Below, piece by piece: positions 1 through 12,640 of a stretch of DNA of 56,150 nucleotides (the first letter of the stretch is position 1; each line of letters begins with the position of its first letter). The position numbers and the translations under genes were made by a program. The notes below the pieces were generated by a model that had not been told where the DNA came from, made no database searches, and saw only the letters and a program-made list of their open reading frames with translations. The DNA is from Ichthyophonus hoferi (taxonomy: Eukaryota > Opisthokonta > Ichthyosporea > Ichthyophonida > Ichthyophonidae), in contig NAOQ01000062.1 in assembly GCA_002751075.1 (NCBI GenBank), positions 136,202-192,351 on the forward strand, written 5' to 3'.

Positions 1-311
1 TCAGGTATAATACCATGCCTTTGTTTCCCTTATTTTTATATACTTATTATATACCCTATTATATTTGAATAATACAATGTATATCATTCTCTCTATAGGA
101 GCTAATTATATACTTGCATAATCCAGACTACCCAATGTTTTACAATTTATTTTATTTTAAATTAAATTATCTTTTTGTTCCCTCTATTTAGAACTCCTCC
201 GTAGTATTTATTTAGTTGCATCAAAAACAAAATGACACCAATGTATGTATGACAGCATATAAAATTGAGCCAATTATATACATATATTAAAATTTATACG
301 CCCACTCACAG
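1..311. other. intron sequence of the 5'-truncated TCD gene
   Basis: This stretch lies upstream of the first recognisable exon and ends in a pyrimidine-poor acceptor (CACTCACAG at 303-311). It is AT-rich with no open coding segment that extends the enzyme. The first bases read TCAG followed by a donor-like GTATAA, but the four exon bases do not fit the expected codon before the next exon, so I do not call an exon there. Confidence 0.6.
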
Positions 312-1013
312 GAAGCCATGCTGCACATATGTTGGTTAGATCTGGGATTGGTCGTGTTCGTCTGATTGACTTTGATGACGTCACAGTAAGTATTTGTTTG
401 TACCCTTCTCGCGTATAGTTTATCTAATTATAATTATATATCATTCTCTATATCTACCTGCATATCTATCCATCCATCTATATATACACATCAAAAAACA
501 CACAACTACCAACACGGACAGCCCACACATCAAACACCCTACCTTTTCCTAACCCTTCTTTGCCCCATACCCCTCTTACTCCCCCTCTCCCTCTCTCCCT
601 CTCCCTTTCTCCTCTTTCTCTCCTTCCCCACTTTCTCTCCCTCACAGACATCGTCTCTTAACCGTCACGCTGTAGCCCGCCAGAGTGATGTTGGTCAAAA
701 GAAGGTCCACGTACTCAAGCGTCACTTTGGTGAAATCTGTGGCAAGGTAAGAAACGTCTAGGTATAGACATAGGGTATATTAAAAGGGTATTGTTTGTAC
801 CTTACGTAAGTATATGTGTTTTATGTGTTATGTATTACGGGAGGGTGGGTGTAGAAGAAGGAGAGTAGGCATTGGTATTTGGTTATGAACATTTAATATT
901 AATTCTGGGGAGAATGGAAGTATATTATATATATATATATATATATATAAAGCCAGTTCATGAACCCGCATCGTAACCAAATATTTAACTGTATTCTTAT
1001 TTTCCATACTAAT

Positions 1014-1051
<38 letters not shown>

Positions 1052-4000
1052 CTCTTTTTATGATATTTACTGTGTATTGATGGGAGTCATGTCACAGGCC
1101 AAGGTTGAAGCCCTGGCTACTATGTTCTCATATGAGAAGGCTGACGAGCTGCTTGGAGGTGGGCTTGTGTTACTGCTGTTTGTATTATTATTATTATTAT
1201 TATTGTTATTATTTCTAGTGTGAGTATGGTTATATAACTGAGAGAAGCACGTGTATGTATATGTATATGCTGGTGGATTGGTTAAGGCAAACTAGATGTA
1301 CATGAGATAGGAGGGTTAGCAGGATATTAGAGAGAGAGAGATGGGAGGTAGGTGATGGAGGGAGAGGGAGAGGGAGAGGGAGGGAAGAACCAAGAATAGT
1401 TAGCCTGGGAGTAACTGGATGTAGGTACGGATGGGCATGTATTGGTCTATCTATCTGTATGCAGCAGCTGTCTACAGGCACATGTGATCAAATACATATA
1501 TACGTCTTATATAGAGATACACACATAGTGTACTCTACTCTACAACACCAGTATCCCATCCTACCATACACCTCGGCAATATCTTTGCTAATCTATGATT
1601 GAATGTACCCCCCTCCTGTAGGCAAGCCTGACTATGTCCTAGACTGCATTGACAACCTAGAGACCAAGGTATTGATAGGATAATAGGGCGAAAACACTGT
1701 CACTATATATGTATCTGGTTATATGTAGATATATATACATACAATCATATATCATATTTTTATAGTAGATATTATGTTATATATGTATGCTATGTGTGTG
1801 TATGCATTCTTTCATATACATAAACAAAGTTAGTATTGGTGTCTGAACTAGGTATATATATGCGGATATTTGCACACTATATACATAATCATGTTGGCAT
1901 CTTTATACGTATAATAGTAGATTGTATTATATCTCAAAAGGATATACATGTATACAGGATAGTTATTATATGTATTTTATTGGTGGATAATCAGAAAAGT
2001 GTACATATTTCATTCCCACATGCATTGACTACCAAATAAGGAAGGAGATAGGACCGTCTACCCATCACCATCATCCTGACCGTTTTTTATAATTTAATAT
2101 TCTCCTATAATTGGATGTGTTGCATTTATTTATTTTGCAGTAGTATTTACTCAATAACATAATATACACGTGTTCCCCTATATCCATAGTCACATGACAT
2201 GGCATACCCCCGTCTTCCTCCCACCCTAGTTACCTCTCATTATCCATACATCCATACATCCTTTCATTGGTTCTCATTCCTTCCCTCTCTTTTCCTATAG
2301 GTTGATCTTATCCAGTACTGCGCAGCCCACAACATCCCTATTATGAGTTCTATGGGGGCGGGTGCCAAGGCAGATATTTCTACGATTCGCTTTGGACCAA
2401 TCGAAGAGGCTGAAGGTGAGTCATTATTGCCCTATATATGGCCCGAGTTATAGTTATACTGCTGCAACATACCACGACCTAGTCCCACCTGTCTGGTGAC
2501 TGCAGTATACCCTACGTGGCTATACAACGGAGGAGAAGGATCTTACTCTGGCCGGCTGGTTTATTTCATTCTTAATGACTGGCTTTTATACATACGGGTC
2601 GATTGGATTTGATTCGTGATATATATTAGGTTATTTGTTTATACAGACACTCACTATGAATAAAGGTTACTGTTTTTGTGGCCGCCTGACAGGTCATATA
2701 TTCTTGCCCTAGAGAGGGTAGGACAGTTCTAAAAATATGATCCAATAAAATAAGAAAGGCTACTTAGATGGATGATATTATTGGATATAGTATATTTGCT
2801 GTTAGAGCACCAATAGCATGATTGATTGACACCGATTAGCTACACTATAATAGAGTATATTGGCGGGATATACATACATAGTCAGGCCAATATCTGACAC
2901 ATGGGAATGGCTTGGCAGGCGATGATCTGGCTGTGACGGTCAGGAAGGGGCTGAGAAAGAGAGGGGTCCGTGGGCGTAACGTATGTATCTCTCTCTATCT
3001 TTATGAGGGCGCAAGCAAAAGTAGTTAAACACGGAAACCATATACTGGTGGCAAGATATTATAATTGGAATTTTGGGCATGTTACAGATTAAAACGGATA
3101 ACCCAAAAATAATATAATAATTATCTGTAGTATAGTCCCGTAAATTTAATTTATTCTTCTTCTTTTGTAGCTGAAAATATGCACTACATTGAAACTAGTT
3201 TGTGTATTAAATATGTCCTCATTCCAATAAGCGTTTCTAACAAATATGAACTGAACATGGCATAGGACTGGCAGTTAGATGCGAGTACGTTTTATTTGTA
3301 ATTTTAATATGGTTTTTTTTTGGGTGTGGTGAAGATTGCTGTGCTAATTAGAGGAAACATAGATTAAATACAGATTAAACAGAAATTATAACAATTGATT
3401 GGCGCTCTTTACTCATCGTAGCTAGTAGTTTTTAATTGGTAATATTAGATTGCATTTTTCTCCAATCATAGTACTCAATCATATTATTTTACTTTCATAT
3501 CTATCTATATCGACGTCAAACGATGTAGTTATGATCTCACACATGTTTAGGTGCTAGTGGAAAATTAAATCAACACCGAAAACATTGCATTCAGTACAAC
3601 AGAATAGAAAGAGAGGGGTCCTGTCAGAGACATGGACGTGACCCTTCTTATAGGCAGTAAATAGAGAAAATTATATATAAATTACTTAATGATTTTATTA
3701 TTAAATCGTTGATTAAACTAAGGTTAGTTTTAGCATATGGTCACATAATCAATTGGTTTATATTGTAATTGCTTTTCAGCCGTATTATGTTTGTACTATG
3801 TACTATGTACTATGTACTTTATACTTTATACTTTATACTATATTGGACAGATCAGAGATAGAATACAGCCATCATATTTGAAGTTTTAAATATTTTACAT
3901 ATTTTAATTACATATTTTGATTTCTTCCTTTCTAGATTAACGTCTGCTACTCCACTGAGAAGGCTCGTATGAAATTACTTCCCCTGGAAGTAGACTTCGT

Positions 4001-6930
4001 ATGTATCTTCTCTCTTTCATTCCTTCTACCTATTGGTTCTTTAATTTTATTCCCTTCCTTCTACTAATTACCCATCACCTATATATATTCAATATATACA
4101 TATTATACTATACTATACTATATTATACCTTATATATACTTCACTATACTACATATACATAAATATATAGCACGTATTCACACAATTAATATTTATGTAT
4201 AAGATAACCTTTGACCTTTCTAACTTTATCCTACTTGGTCTATCCTGTGATAGGCAGAGGTGGCTGCCCAGAAGCAAGCCATGCCTAACTTCAGAGTTCG
4301 AGTCATGCCTGTTCTAGGTAGGAAGCTGTATTTTAATGCTGTTTTATAGGGCTCATATGATTGGTTATACTGATTCTGATCGTATGTGTGCATGGGTGTA
4401 GTTAGATGTGTGTATTTGTATGGTACAATTGGATATACGGTATAAATAAAGGTATATGTGTATATGTATATGTATGTCTGCGACATGTGTTGTAATCCTG
4501 GACACACTCACATGTTGATGGTTGGTTTGTCTTTCCTTTTTATCCACCTAGTATTTATTGTTTCTTTCTACTTCCACTCTCTACAGGTACTATGCCAGCC
4601 GCTATGGGTACAGGCATTGCTAGCTTCGTTCTGTGCTACGTCGCTGGTCAGCCCATCAAGTAGGTAGAGGCGTGGAGGGAAAGGAGGGAAGGGTGGGTGG
4701 TCAAATGGGTTATAATGACCATGACTAGTGCAGGCTGGATCCATATCCAGACTATGCTAAGTTATTGTAGTACCGCCTACCAGACACGATGAATTATATA
4801 TAGATATGCTATCATACATACCATTGTGCATGCTATTACACTATCATATAGATATGAGCTATTATCCTGTTATAATATCATATGATTATATATATATACC
4901 ATCTATCTTTATCCATTACTTTGTCGTATTATTGAACCAAGATCAGCTAATTGTAAAGCCATGACTCCCTTAGGCTCAGCCCCCCAAAGGAACCCATGAA
5001 CCCCAACTCTGTCAATAAGCTGCTCCAACGTATGCAAACCATGGAGAAGAAATTTTACGGAGTGTATGTTTACATCTGTGTACTATTATACTATTCCACT
5101 CTTGTATTTTATCTTTTTTTCCAATTATATTTTTATTTTTATTTTTATTTGTCTTTTCTTTGTATATAGGCTACCTGGGCCTTGATTGGCATGGTGCGCA
5201 AAACGTACTATACTATACACGTTTTACTATCTTCCATACATCTAATATAAGCCAATCCTCTTTCATCCTTCTATTGATAGAGCAATCAATAATTATGACG
5301 TGTTGGAAATGCATGATTGATATAAGATATTAAATATTGCTTACTATATTGCAATAGATTTTCTATTGTATTAACTTGAATGCATTGCTATAAGTGGTAA
5401 GGTACTAAAAGTATACAGTTTTTGGCACAATATTATTAACCACTAACGCTTGATCACTAAAAGTTTTAACAATTACACCGGATTGGTGGGTTTCTTTTCC
5501 CTTGTAGCTAAATAAACTGGGACACATTGCATTGTATAGCCTGCTACATAGGGAATATGCAGCCTATAAATATACTACTATATTTCTATTGTATCTATTA
5601 CAATACAGACAGATCAATGTGAATATGTATATGTTAATTTATTAATACCTTATATTGCACTCTATTTATGCTGTGGTTTGACAGACAGCGCTACCATAAC
5701 ATTGTAGTATAAACTGTTTAAGTTAATTACATATGCATAGAATACGGGTGGTAGAAACCAAAAACGTTATTAGTTGTGGGTTGGTTTTATATATACATAC
5801 AATTCTATTTCATTATCGGTTTACCATTAATCTCATGACTATTGTAAAGTAGAACATTAGCTGGACACCTTTACCGCTCTACTCAGATGTAGAGAATGAA
5901 AGAAGGAATTGTTTTATCTACATCTCTATATCTCAGTGCTTTCCTTGCCCTATTTGAAAACTAGCACGAAAATATTGAGAACGTGGGGGTTATTCCCACT
6001 ATTTGTAGAATGATTTACAAGAGAGTAGGTGTGATAATCAATATATTATATTTTACTCTGAAAACCCGGTTATATTATTATCCCATGACTCTAACCCTAT
6101 CGGGCGGCTTTGACCCTGAACAGGACGAATAAAATCACTCTTGAGCAGATGACTTACGTTATCAACTATATCTTTAGAGGTCGTAGTTGTATGGTAAGTC
6201 ATTATTAGCTTATAAATATAGTAGGATATGTTAGGCCAATAGAATGGCATTGTAATGTAGTATAATATAATATAGTGATAGCATAGTATAATGTAGTTAT
6301 AGTATGATATAATATGATACCGTATAGAGAGACGAATGGGGTAGAGCCAATAGATATTGAGATCTAGCCTCTCTCATTCATTCAGTGTAGATAAACGAAT
6401 GGGGTAGAGCCAAGAGATTATCGAGATCCAGCTTCTTCTGAGCCGAGTCTTCTTCATATGACTAACTATTATGATAATAAATTGTAGTATCTTTTTGTGA
6501 CGTAGATATTATGTAAATTGTGAACTAAAAACAAACTACCTAACAGAGTGGATTGAAGATCCACCCAGCTCTTGTTAGGTGGGATGCAAGCAAGCCAGCC
6601 ACTCTGGACAATCTGATTCTCCTATCTGAGGGAGAGGTTAAAGAGCATGCATCAAGGACATCTTTGGAAGGTAAGTTACCAGGGAAACAATGTTATGAAA
6701 ATACATGAATGGAGCAATATAAACAGATACATATGGTATAGTATATATAGTATAGATATACATATATACACATACTATCATGTGTGCAGATTATCATATA
6801 TATTATTATGCCAATAACATGGTGAATATGAACAGGAGTGGACCCTGAACTGCTGGAGAGAATGAAGGAGATCCAGCAAGATATCAGAGACTATCTGCAG
6901 GGATTGACCATTACAAACGCCTCTGCCTAG
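312..6930 (+). CDS. TCD1: TcdA/TCD-type tRNA threonylcarbamoyladenosine dehydratase (E1-like fold), 5' partial
   Basis: ThiF/E1-superfamily enzyme that in TcdA/TCD proteins uses ATP to cyclise t6A37 of ANN-decoding tRNAs to ct6A; the yeast forms sit at the mitochondrial outer membrane. Exons: 312-385, 648-746, 1098-1158, 1622-1668, 2301-2415, 2919-2980, 3936-3998, 4254-4317, 4587-4659, 4974-5061, 6547-6670, 6836-6930. They join in one frame for 320 residues to a TAG stop. Visible motifs in order: GSHAAHMLVRSGIGRVRLID (end of the nucleotide loop and the acidic LIDFD), SSLNRHAVARQSDVGQKK, VLDCIDNLETK, MGAGAKADIS, LRKRGVRGRN, NVCYSTEKAR with the conserved Cys, FRVRVMPVLGTMPAAMG, and ALVRWDASKPATLDNLILLS near the C-terminus as in fungal TCDs. 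The N-terminus with GxGGV and any membrane anchor is off the window. AATAAA lies at 7040-7045. The stretch expected between the LLQRMQTMEKKFYG and LVRWD exons seems short, so a small exon between 5,062 and 6,546 may be missed. Confidence 0.92.
921..1047. repeat. two (TA)n microsatellites in a TCD intron
   Basis: Almost pure TA runs occupy about 921-949 and 1016-1047, in the intron before the exon at 1098. A short TTA run follows at about 1186-1205. These explain the hydrophobic-looking open frames here, which are not genes. Confidence 0.9.
6332..6432 (+). repeat. direct repeat pair, about 37 bases each
   Basis: Two near-copies beginning ACGAATGGGGTAGAGCCAA lie at about 6332-6368 and 6394-6432, inside the last long TCD intron, separated by about 25 bases. 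A more divergent relative (GGTTAAGCCAATAGATGG) is at about 8,570-8,625, where it forms an imperfect inverted repeat ending in AACCCAG. This is probably a small dispersed repeat; its class is unknown. Confidence 0.65.
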
Positions 6931-9539
6931 ATTTATAGTTGCCACACAATGTTACTTTGTTAAAAGGGATTTGCGTATGTTGTGCAGATAGCCCGATGCT
7001 GTTGAACATGCAAGGGCACATTACACATACTTAAATATAAATAAAGGCCCATTTTTATGCATATATATATATTGTTATAACATGGTGAGTGATAGATAGA
7101 AAGGCTTAGGATGCGGCTACATGACTATTGACAGCTACTACCCAATTGGGACTAATTATAATCCAGTAATATATACACCAAAGATAAACAAGAAAAAGCT
7201 TTCTTCACTTAGAGTTTGAGGTTTTGTTTACTTCCCGGCATGACTGCGTTTCCTAATTTCACAAGCAAAAAAATTCATAGTAGCTATGTTATGTTATTGC
7301 CTTATGCAAGTTATCTGTATTACATAAATAAATGTGTTCTGGTTAACATTCGTGAATGAGTTTTGAGGTTTTTAGGAAAGGAATTGGTTTGCATGTGTAG
7401 CTGAAGCACTATGTAAGGGTAGAAAGCTCAGTATTGCAGGCCCTGCTTCATGATGTAGTTGTAATATACATATTAAAGAGCCTTGCAGGATTAGTATTTA
7501 AAGTATTGGGGGGGCCTCTGTTTCATCTATGGCTATTGCAGTTATAGGTGACGAGAAGTTCTACCCCTATCTAGTCCTGTATACCTACTATTTACTTATC
7601 TCAGCTTAGGGTTCTTATCATTTATGAAAGTCCTAAGGTGACACTTAATATTAAGAATAGAATCTGACTCGGATCAAATCAGCAATGGTGGAGCAAGTCA
7701 TATGAATAGAACTTAATCACTAGTTTGAAGTAGATTTTTTTCTGAATCATATTCAGTTCGTTGTCTGGCAATTGATATCTCTTCGGAATGAATGCATGTT
7801 CTGTTGTGTACGTTGTGCAAATGGGCTTTGTTTATCCTCAGCCATCATTTAATCCTAAGAATCTCATACATAAAGATAGTTGTTTAAACCTCTGATCAGA
7901 TCCCTGCCAATAGAATTGGTTTAATGATATTTCCAGCAGGTTAATCTGATGGTTGGTGTTTTCAAATCATGCATGTGTTTAAAGTTGTAAAGAATGTTAA
8001 AAGAAAGTTTGTACAGCTAATATTCTTTTATAACTAGGTGTTCAATTTTATATAGCTACTGCTACATCTATGTATTAACCCATATTTGATTGGTTCAGAT
8101 CTCTATCCATTATATTATTAATTCCAATCACTCTTGACGTTCTGAAATTGGAGTATATTATTGGATTGTTTGTGATGGCGAAATTCGGGCTATAACACTT
8201 CAAGATAAGCACATTTCTTATAGAACAACAAAAATTCAAGTCGAAGTTGGTTAGCATTTATTAATGCGATTTATTTATTGTCAACAGTATATATATATAT
8301 AAATATATATATTTATACCCAAATACGCTGGATTTTGTTTTGTTTTTATCATTCAAGAATAAAATCAAAAAAATTTACACCTTGATAAAAGGCGTCCTAT
8401 ACAGCCATGTATTCCAACCTAGATATTTAATGAATTATTCATATCTAAAAATTATTAAAATTGTGTAATATAATAATATAATATAATATTTTAGTTATGT
8501 AAACAGAAATATTAATGGTAATTTAATATTCCTTGCTAGTTAATACGAGCATTGGTAATATTAATGGACAGGTCTTCTGGGTTAAGCCAATAGATGGACA
8601 TTTTGCTAAACCCAGCTCTGGTACTTGCATAAAAGTAAGTAGGCAATCACTTCTCTACAATTACGACCAATTAGATGTCTTACCTTAGGCTTACGAGAGT
8701 AAAAGAGTCATTACGTTAGTGGACAAGTTGCACATGATCTTAGGCTAATAAGAACTAAAAAAAGAAAAAACCAAACAGTTTAAAATAGAGTCAGATCTGT
8801 AATTAAGCGTATTTAATAATTTAGACTTATTAAAAATGCCCCCTATGCCTCTATAGTATTAACTATGGTGTTTTAACTTATCCTCTATGCTATATAGTGC
8901 GTCGATGGCCTAATATGTAATTTTCAAATTAAATTATCCAATGAGAGCAATTTCTTTACACGCCTTTGCGTGATCCCCGGTCGCGTAACTAAAAGGCTTC
9001 CACGTGGACTAATTGGAAATTCCACATGACGTCATATAGCTACCAAGGTTCGCGTTTTTTACCGATTTAATTTAAAGTAAATTGATCAACACATATACAG
9101 TCTGACTATATAATTATTTGCCTGAAAAATCCAACCGGTTTTTCACTGTAGATCTATGCAGTACCGCTGTGTACTTTTTCATGTTTTTAAATATATTTTA
9201 ATTTTAAAAATATTGGCCTAATCTGAGATACGCTTTAAATAAATCAAATTAGCCTAATTTGGCATTTGGACTTGTGTATAAGTGGTTCACATTTGACCAC
9301 TGACAGCAGAAGATTATTTTAGTGTTGTGGGTGGTGTTTTTCTTTTTATTGTGTTTTCATTTATATTTCTTCCTAGCAAAGTAAAACCTCTTCTGTTTTA
9401 CTGTTTTAGGAGAAGAAAACAGCGCATAAAATTATTGCTCTTTAATATTAAATTATTTTATTGTGTCTGAATAAAATCAGCAAAAATTGCTAATCACAAT
9501 CGGCTGGGTAACGGCCCGCCTCATCTTGAGAAAAGCGGA
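6931..9539. other. intergenic region between TCD and the forkhead gene
   Basis: No exon-like segments recognised on either strand. It holds the TCD polyadenylation signal at 7040-7045. A block at about 7,940-8,060 resembles 20,085-20,150 (GCATGTGTTTA followed by a similar AT-rich stretch), indicating a dispersed repeat. The last 600 bases are the probable forkhead promoter. Confidence 0.6.
9001..9034. promoter_or_regulatory. E-box and CRE-like palindromes upstream of the forkhead gene
   Basis: CACGTG (9001-9006) and TGACGTCA (9027-9034) lie 26 bases apart, about 510 bases before the forkhead start codon. They match the consensus sites for bHLH and for CREB/ATF bZIP factors. Binding is inference from the motif alone. 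Confidence 0.4.
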
Positions 9540-11623
9540 ATGATTAGCTCTCTCCAACCCATTATGCAACGACCTAACTACATGGCTGGGCGTGCACCCA
9601 CTACTGGAGAAACTCCTCCACCTAAGTGTGAAAAGCCACCTCTGAGTTATCAAACATTGATCGCTCGAGCGATTATGAACGCTGGCGGCTCTTTCACCCT
9701 AGCTGGCATTTACTCGTATATTATGGAGTTGCATGTATACTTCCGTACTACACAAGATAATTGGAGGAACAGAGTAAGGCATACACTTACTGTCTGTAAA
9801 TCCTTTAAGCGTTTAGCTTCTTCCTCCAGTCGAAGGGGTGGTCTATGGATCATTGATCCTAATTTCAGGTGAGGTTTGATTTGAAAAGGCGCGCAGTATG
9901 CTTAGTTATTGGGTATGACTTTGTATCATTATTGAGGCCATTGTATACGTGATGGGTAGTTAGTTGCATTTTCATACAAGGTGTTTTTATGCAGAATATA
10001 TGGTCTTCATTGAATTTTTTTTTTCCTCATCGTTATTTATAAATTGTTTCTTTTTCTTATTCAACTCTCTTTTGTCTGACACCTACTTTATTACTTACTA
10101 CATACGAATATTGTGATGTTTCTAACACGATCTTGTTTTCCATGTACAGAGACACCTTCACATTGGACTGGACATATGTGGGTGCTAACAACCGTACCTA
10201 CAATAATAATTTGGCCTGCGCCAATTCATCTAAATGTGGGCAGCAAGTCAGACAACAAAATATACCTCTAAACATACAACAGCAGGGTATACAGCCTAAC
10301 CTACCTGGGGCCACAGCAGCTTCTGGACTCCCCACCACAAATTCACATCCTGCCACTCCAGATACTACTGTTGTTCCCCCTGGGAATTCAGTAGCTACAA
10401 AGCCGAAGCCAAAGCCGAAGGTGAACCAGAGCCCAATAGCTCCACAAAGCAAGCCCCTACTTATGCCTACCTATACTGACCTTGATGCTTTTAATCAAGC
10501 TCAGAGTGCTAATAACACTCCCGCTCCGTATAGAAGTATACGAATGCGTGATACTGTTCAAGCACCTAACGTAAACATGTTTGCACCCAACGTAGGGCCC
10601 TGGGACGACTTTATTACTGACAATATTAATGATTTCAATGCAAATCAACTCAGTAATCAGACCAACTACACCAAGAATCTTGAACTCCATGACATGCCCG
10701 ACGACTTTGGAACCCTTGACCATCATCTTAATATTCTAGATCAGTCATATGATCCACACCAACCCTTCCCAGTTGATCCAGTCGTTTCTATAAATCATCA
10801 AAACAGTACGTTTCCTGTCAGGACGGAAGAACTCCAACGTAGTCGTATGCAAACAGAAGATGTTAGAAGTTGTCCATATACACTTAGTACTCGTAATAAT
10901 AATCCTTCAAAGCCACTACATACGGAAACTATTGAAAATCTGTGTTTAGCACAGCACACAACTGAAGCTGCAGATTTCACTGCCCTTGCGATGGAGAGAT
11001 TGACAGGTTCCCTCGCAAATAACGTGGGAGATCTCATAAGTCCACCTATTAATGGGCCTAATATGACGTTTAAGAACGGGATCGACACTTTGGAATCTCC
11101 TATGAATAACGCAGTTCCAACACAATATTCTGAGCAAGCACCAATAAATCAGGACCTCGGGCCTATGCCTAAATTTTCCACTCTTGGAGGCACTATGGGG
11201 GATCTTGACACAGACTTCTCTATGATGTCCTTGTCTCAGCTCGGAGATGTAGACGGTTTCCCGACAACCAATGTTAAGACCGAGCCAGGGATAAAGGAGG
11301 AAGGACAAGGAACGGGTGAAATGGGAGGGAAGATATCATTATTCTCATTGGATGATTTCAGACTCAGTGAGGGAGGTGATATGAATAACTTGCAGAACAT
11401 GCAGTTAGGCCTGGATCCCTTTGAAGTACTTGATCTACAATTGCAGGCAAGGGAGAGTGTAGATGATTTGAATGCTTCTCTTAAGCTTGCTCCAATGGAT
11501 GATAGACTGAGTGAATTACCCGCACTTCAGGCATTTAGGCTAGATGGACCCAAGACATCTATGAGTATGGAGAACTTTAATAAGGTTCTGAAGATGCTCA
11601 AATCGGAAAATGAGGAGAGTTAA
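9540..11623 (+). CDS. forkhead-domain transcription factor, FOXN1/4-like, divergent helix 3
   Basis: Two exons, 9540-9868 and 10150-11623, joined in phase across a GTGAGG...TACAG intron, encode 600 residues. The winged-helix domain spans about residues 31-115: KPPLSYQTLIARAI, then helix 2 (TLAGIYSYIMEL), recognition helix WRNRVRHTLTVCKSFKR, and wing GGLWIIDPNF. FOXN1/4 wings share the SSSR-x-G-x-LW pattern, so that family is the best guess. The usual SIRHNLS core is altered to RVRHTLT; the Arg-His pair is kept but the following Asn is Thr. The remaining ~480 residues are low-complexity, rich in Asn, Gln, Pro and acidic residues, with two adjacent SUMO-consensus lysines (VKTE at K486, IKEE at K492), and probably act in transactivation or repression in the nucleus. 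The start is the first ATG after a GC-rich leader. A candidate AATAAA lies at 12625-12630. Confidence in the fold is high; the subfamily is uncertain. Confidence 0.9.
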
Positions 11624-12640
11624 ATATCTACGTTTTATGTGATTATTTGTATTGCTTTTTTTTTTGGTTTCAGGATTTCATTGCGGTCTCCGTCACTATT
11701 GTTTATGTACGTATGCGAGACCAAATGTAAATGATACTTTCCTTTTCAAGTAAAATCACACGTATGCTAACTCATTTAATACACAGTATAATTAAAATAT
11801 TTGCGAAGCTTAGGGACTTATGTATCCCTTTTGGTATTTTTCTTATTCCTTATTCGGATATGTTGTCTTTTAATGCTTTATGTGGTTCAGCTAGATATTC
11901 ACAATACTTGTTTAACATTTTCAGTTTAGGGTTATGCATTGATTTTTTTTTCTTATACTGTTTCGATTTTTCCGTGTTGCTTTTATTTATTATTTAACCA
12001 TTAGGACATAGTGCTTATAAAGTTGCTAGATTTTAAAACTATCGTAAGGTGTTCTAAATTAAGGAAAAATATTTGTGGGTAGTCTACTGTTCAGTCTTCT
12101 GATATTTACGTGGTTTACATTAGATATTCACAATGCTTGTTTAAGATTTTCTGTTTAGTGTTGTACATTGATCTTTTTTTCTTATACTGTTTCGGTTTTT
12201 CAGTAGTTTATATTTATTATTCGACTATTAGGACATAGTGCCTATCAAGTTACTTGATTTTAAAACTATTGTAAAGTGTTTTAAATTAAGGGGAAATACT
12301 TGTAGGTATACTGTTCAGTATCTGATGCTTAGGCGTAGTTTGCATACCTTGTATATAGAAACGAGATATGTAACTATATCCACATCAGCGTTTCAATTTG
12401 CATTCAAGAGTAGGGAATGCTTATTAGCCGTAGTTACTTAACGATCTATCTAAATTATTTTAATCTATTTCCTTCTTAGGCCCCAACAGAACAACCTAGT
12501 ATGAATTGCCGATTGCTTTGTAGTGGCTAATAATAAGATAAATAATTCAGTCTCTATGCACAGAGAATGCTCGCTTATTGGCCAAAATATCTTTTGCAAA
12601 TATTTGCCTTATTACTTAATCTGGAATAAATAATATGTTT
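11624..12640 (+). other. probable 3' UTR of the forkhead gene
   Basis: No coding signal. T-rich, with the first good AATAAA at 12625-12630, implying a 3' UTR near 1 kb. It contains a tandem duplication (see 11,874-12,322). Extent is inferred from the poly(A) signal only. Confidence 0.4.
11874..12322 (+). repeat. tandem duplication, two units of about 225 bases
   Basis: Unit 1 (about 11,874-12,100) and unit 2 (about 12,101-12,322) share TTAGATATTCACAAT-type starts, the TTTTTTTCTTATACTGTTTCG run and GACATAGTGC, and are roughly 80% identical by eye. The end of unit 2 begins a further partial copy. This is a local segmental duplication inside the presumed 3' UTR; nothing in it reads as coding. 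Confidence 0.85.

Noticed and set aside
960-1223. Plus-strand frame with an Ile/Tyr run and a Leu run
   Set aside because: It is made of TA and TTA microsatellites read through a TCD intron and exon; only 1098-1158 is coding, and in the enzyme's frame.
10198-11308. Several minus-strand frames of 84-120 codons
   Set aside because: They are antisense to the forkhead coding exon 2, which has the stronger coding evidence.
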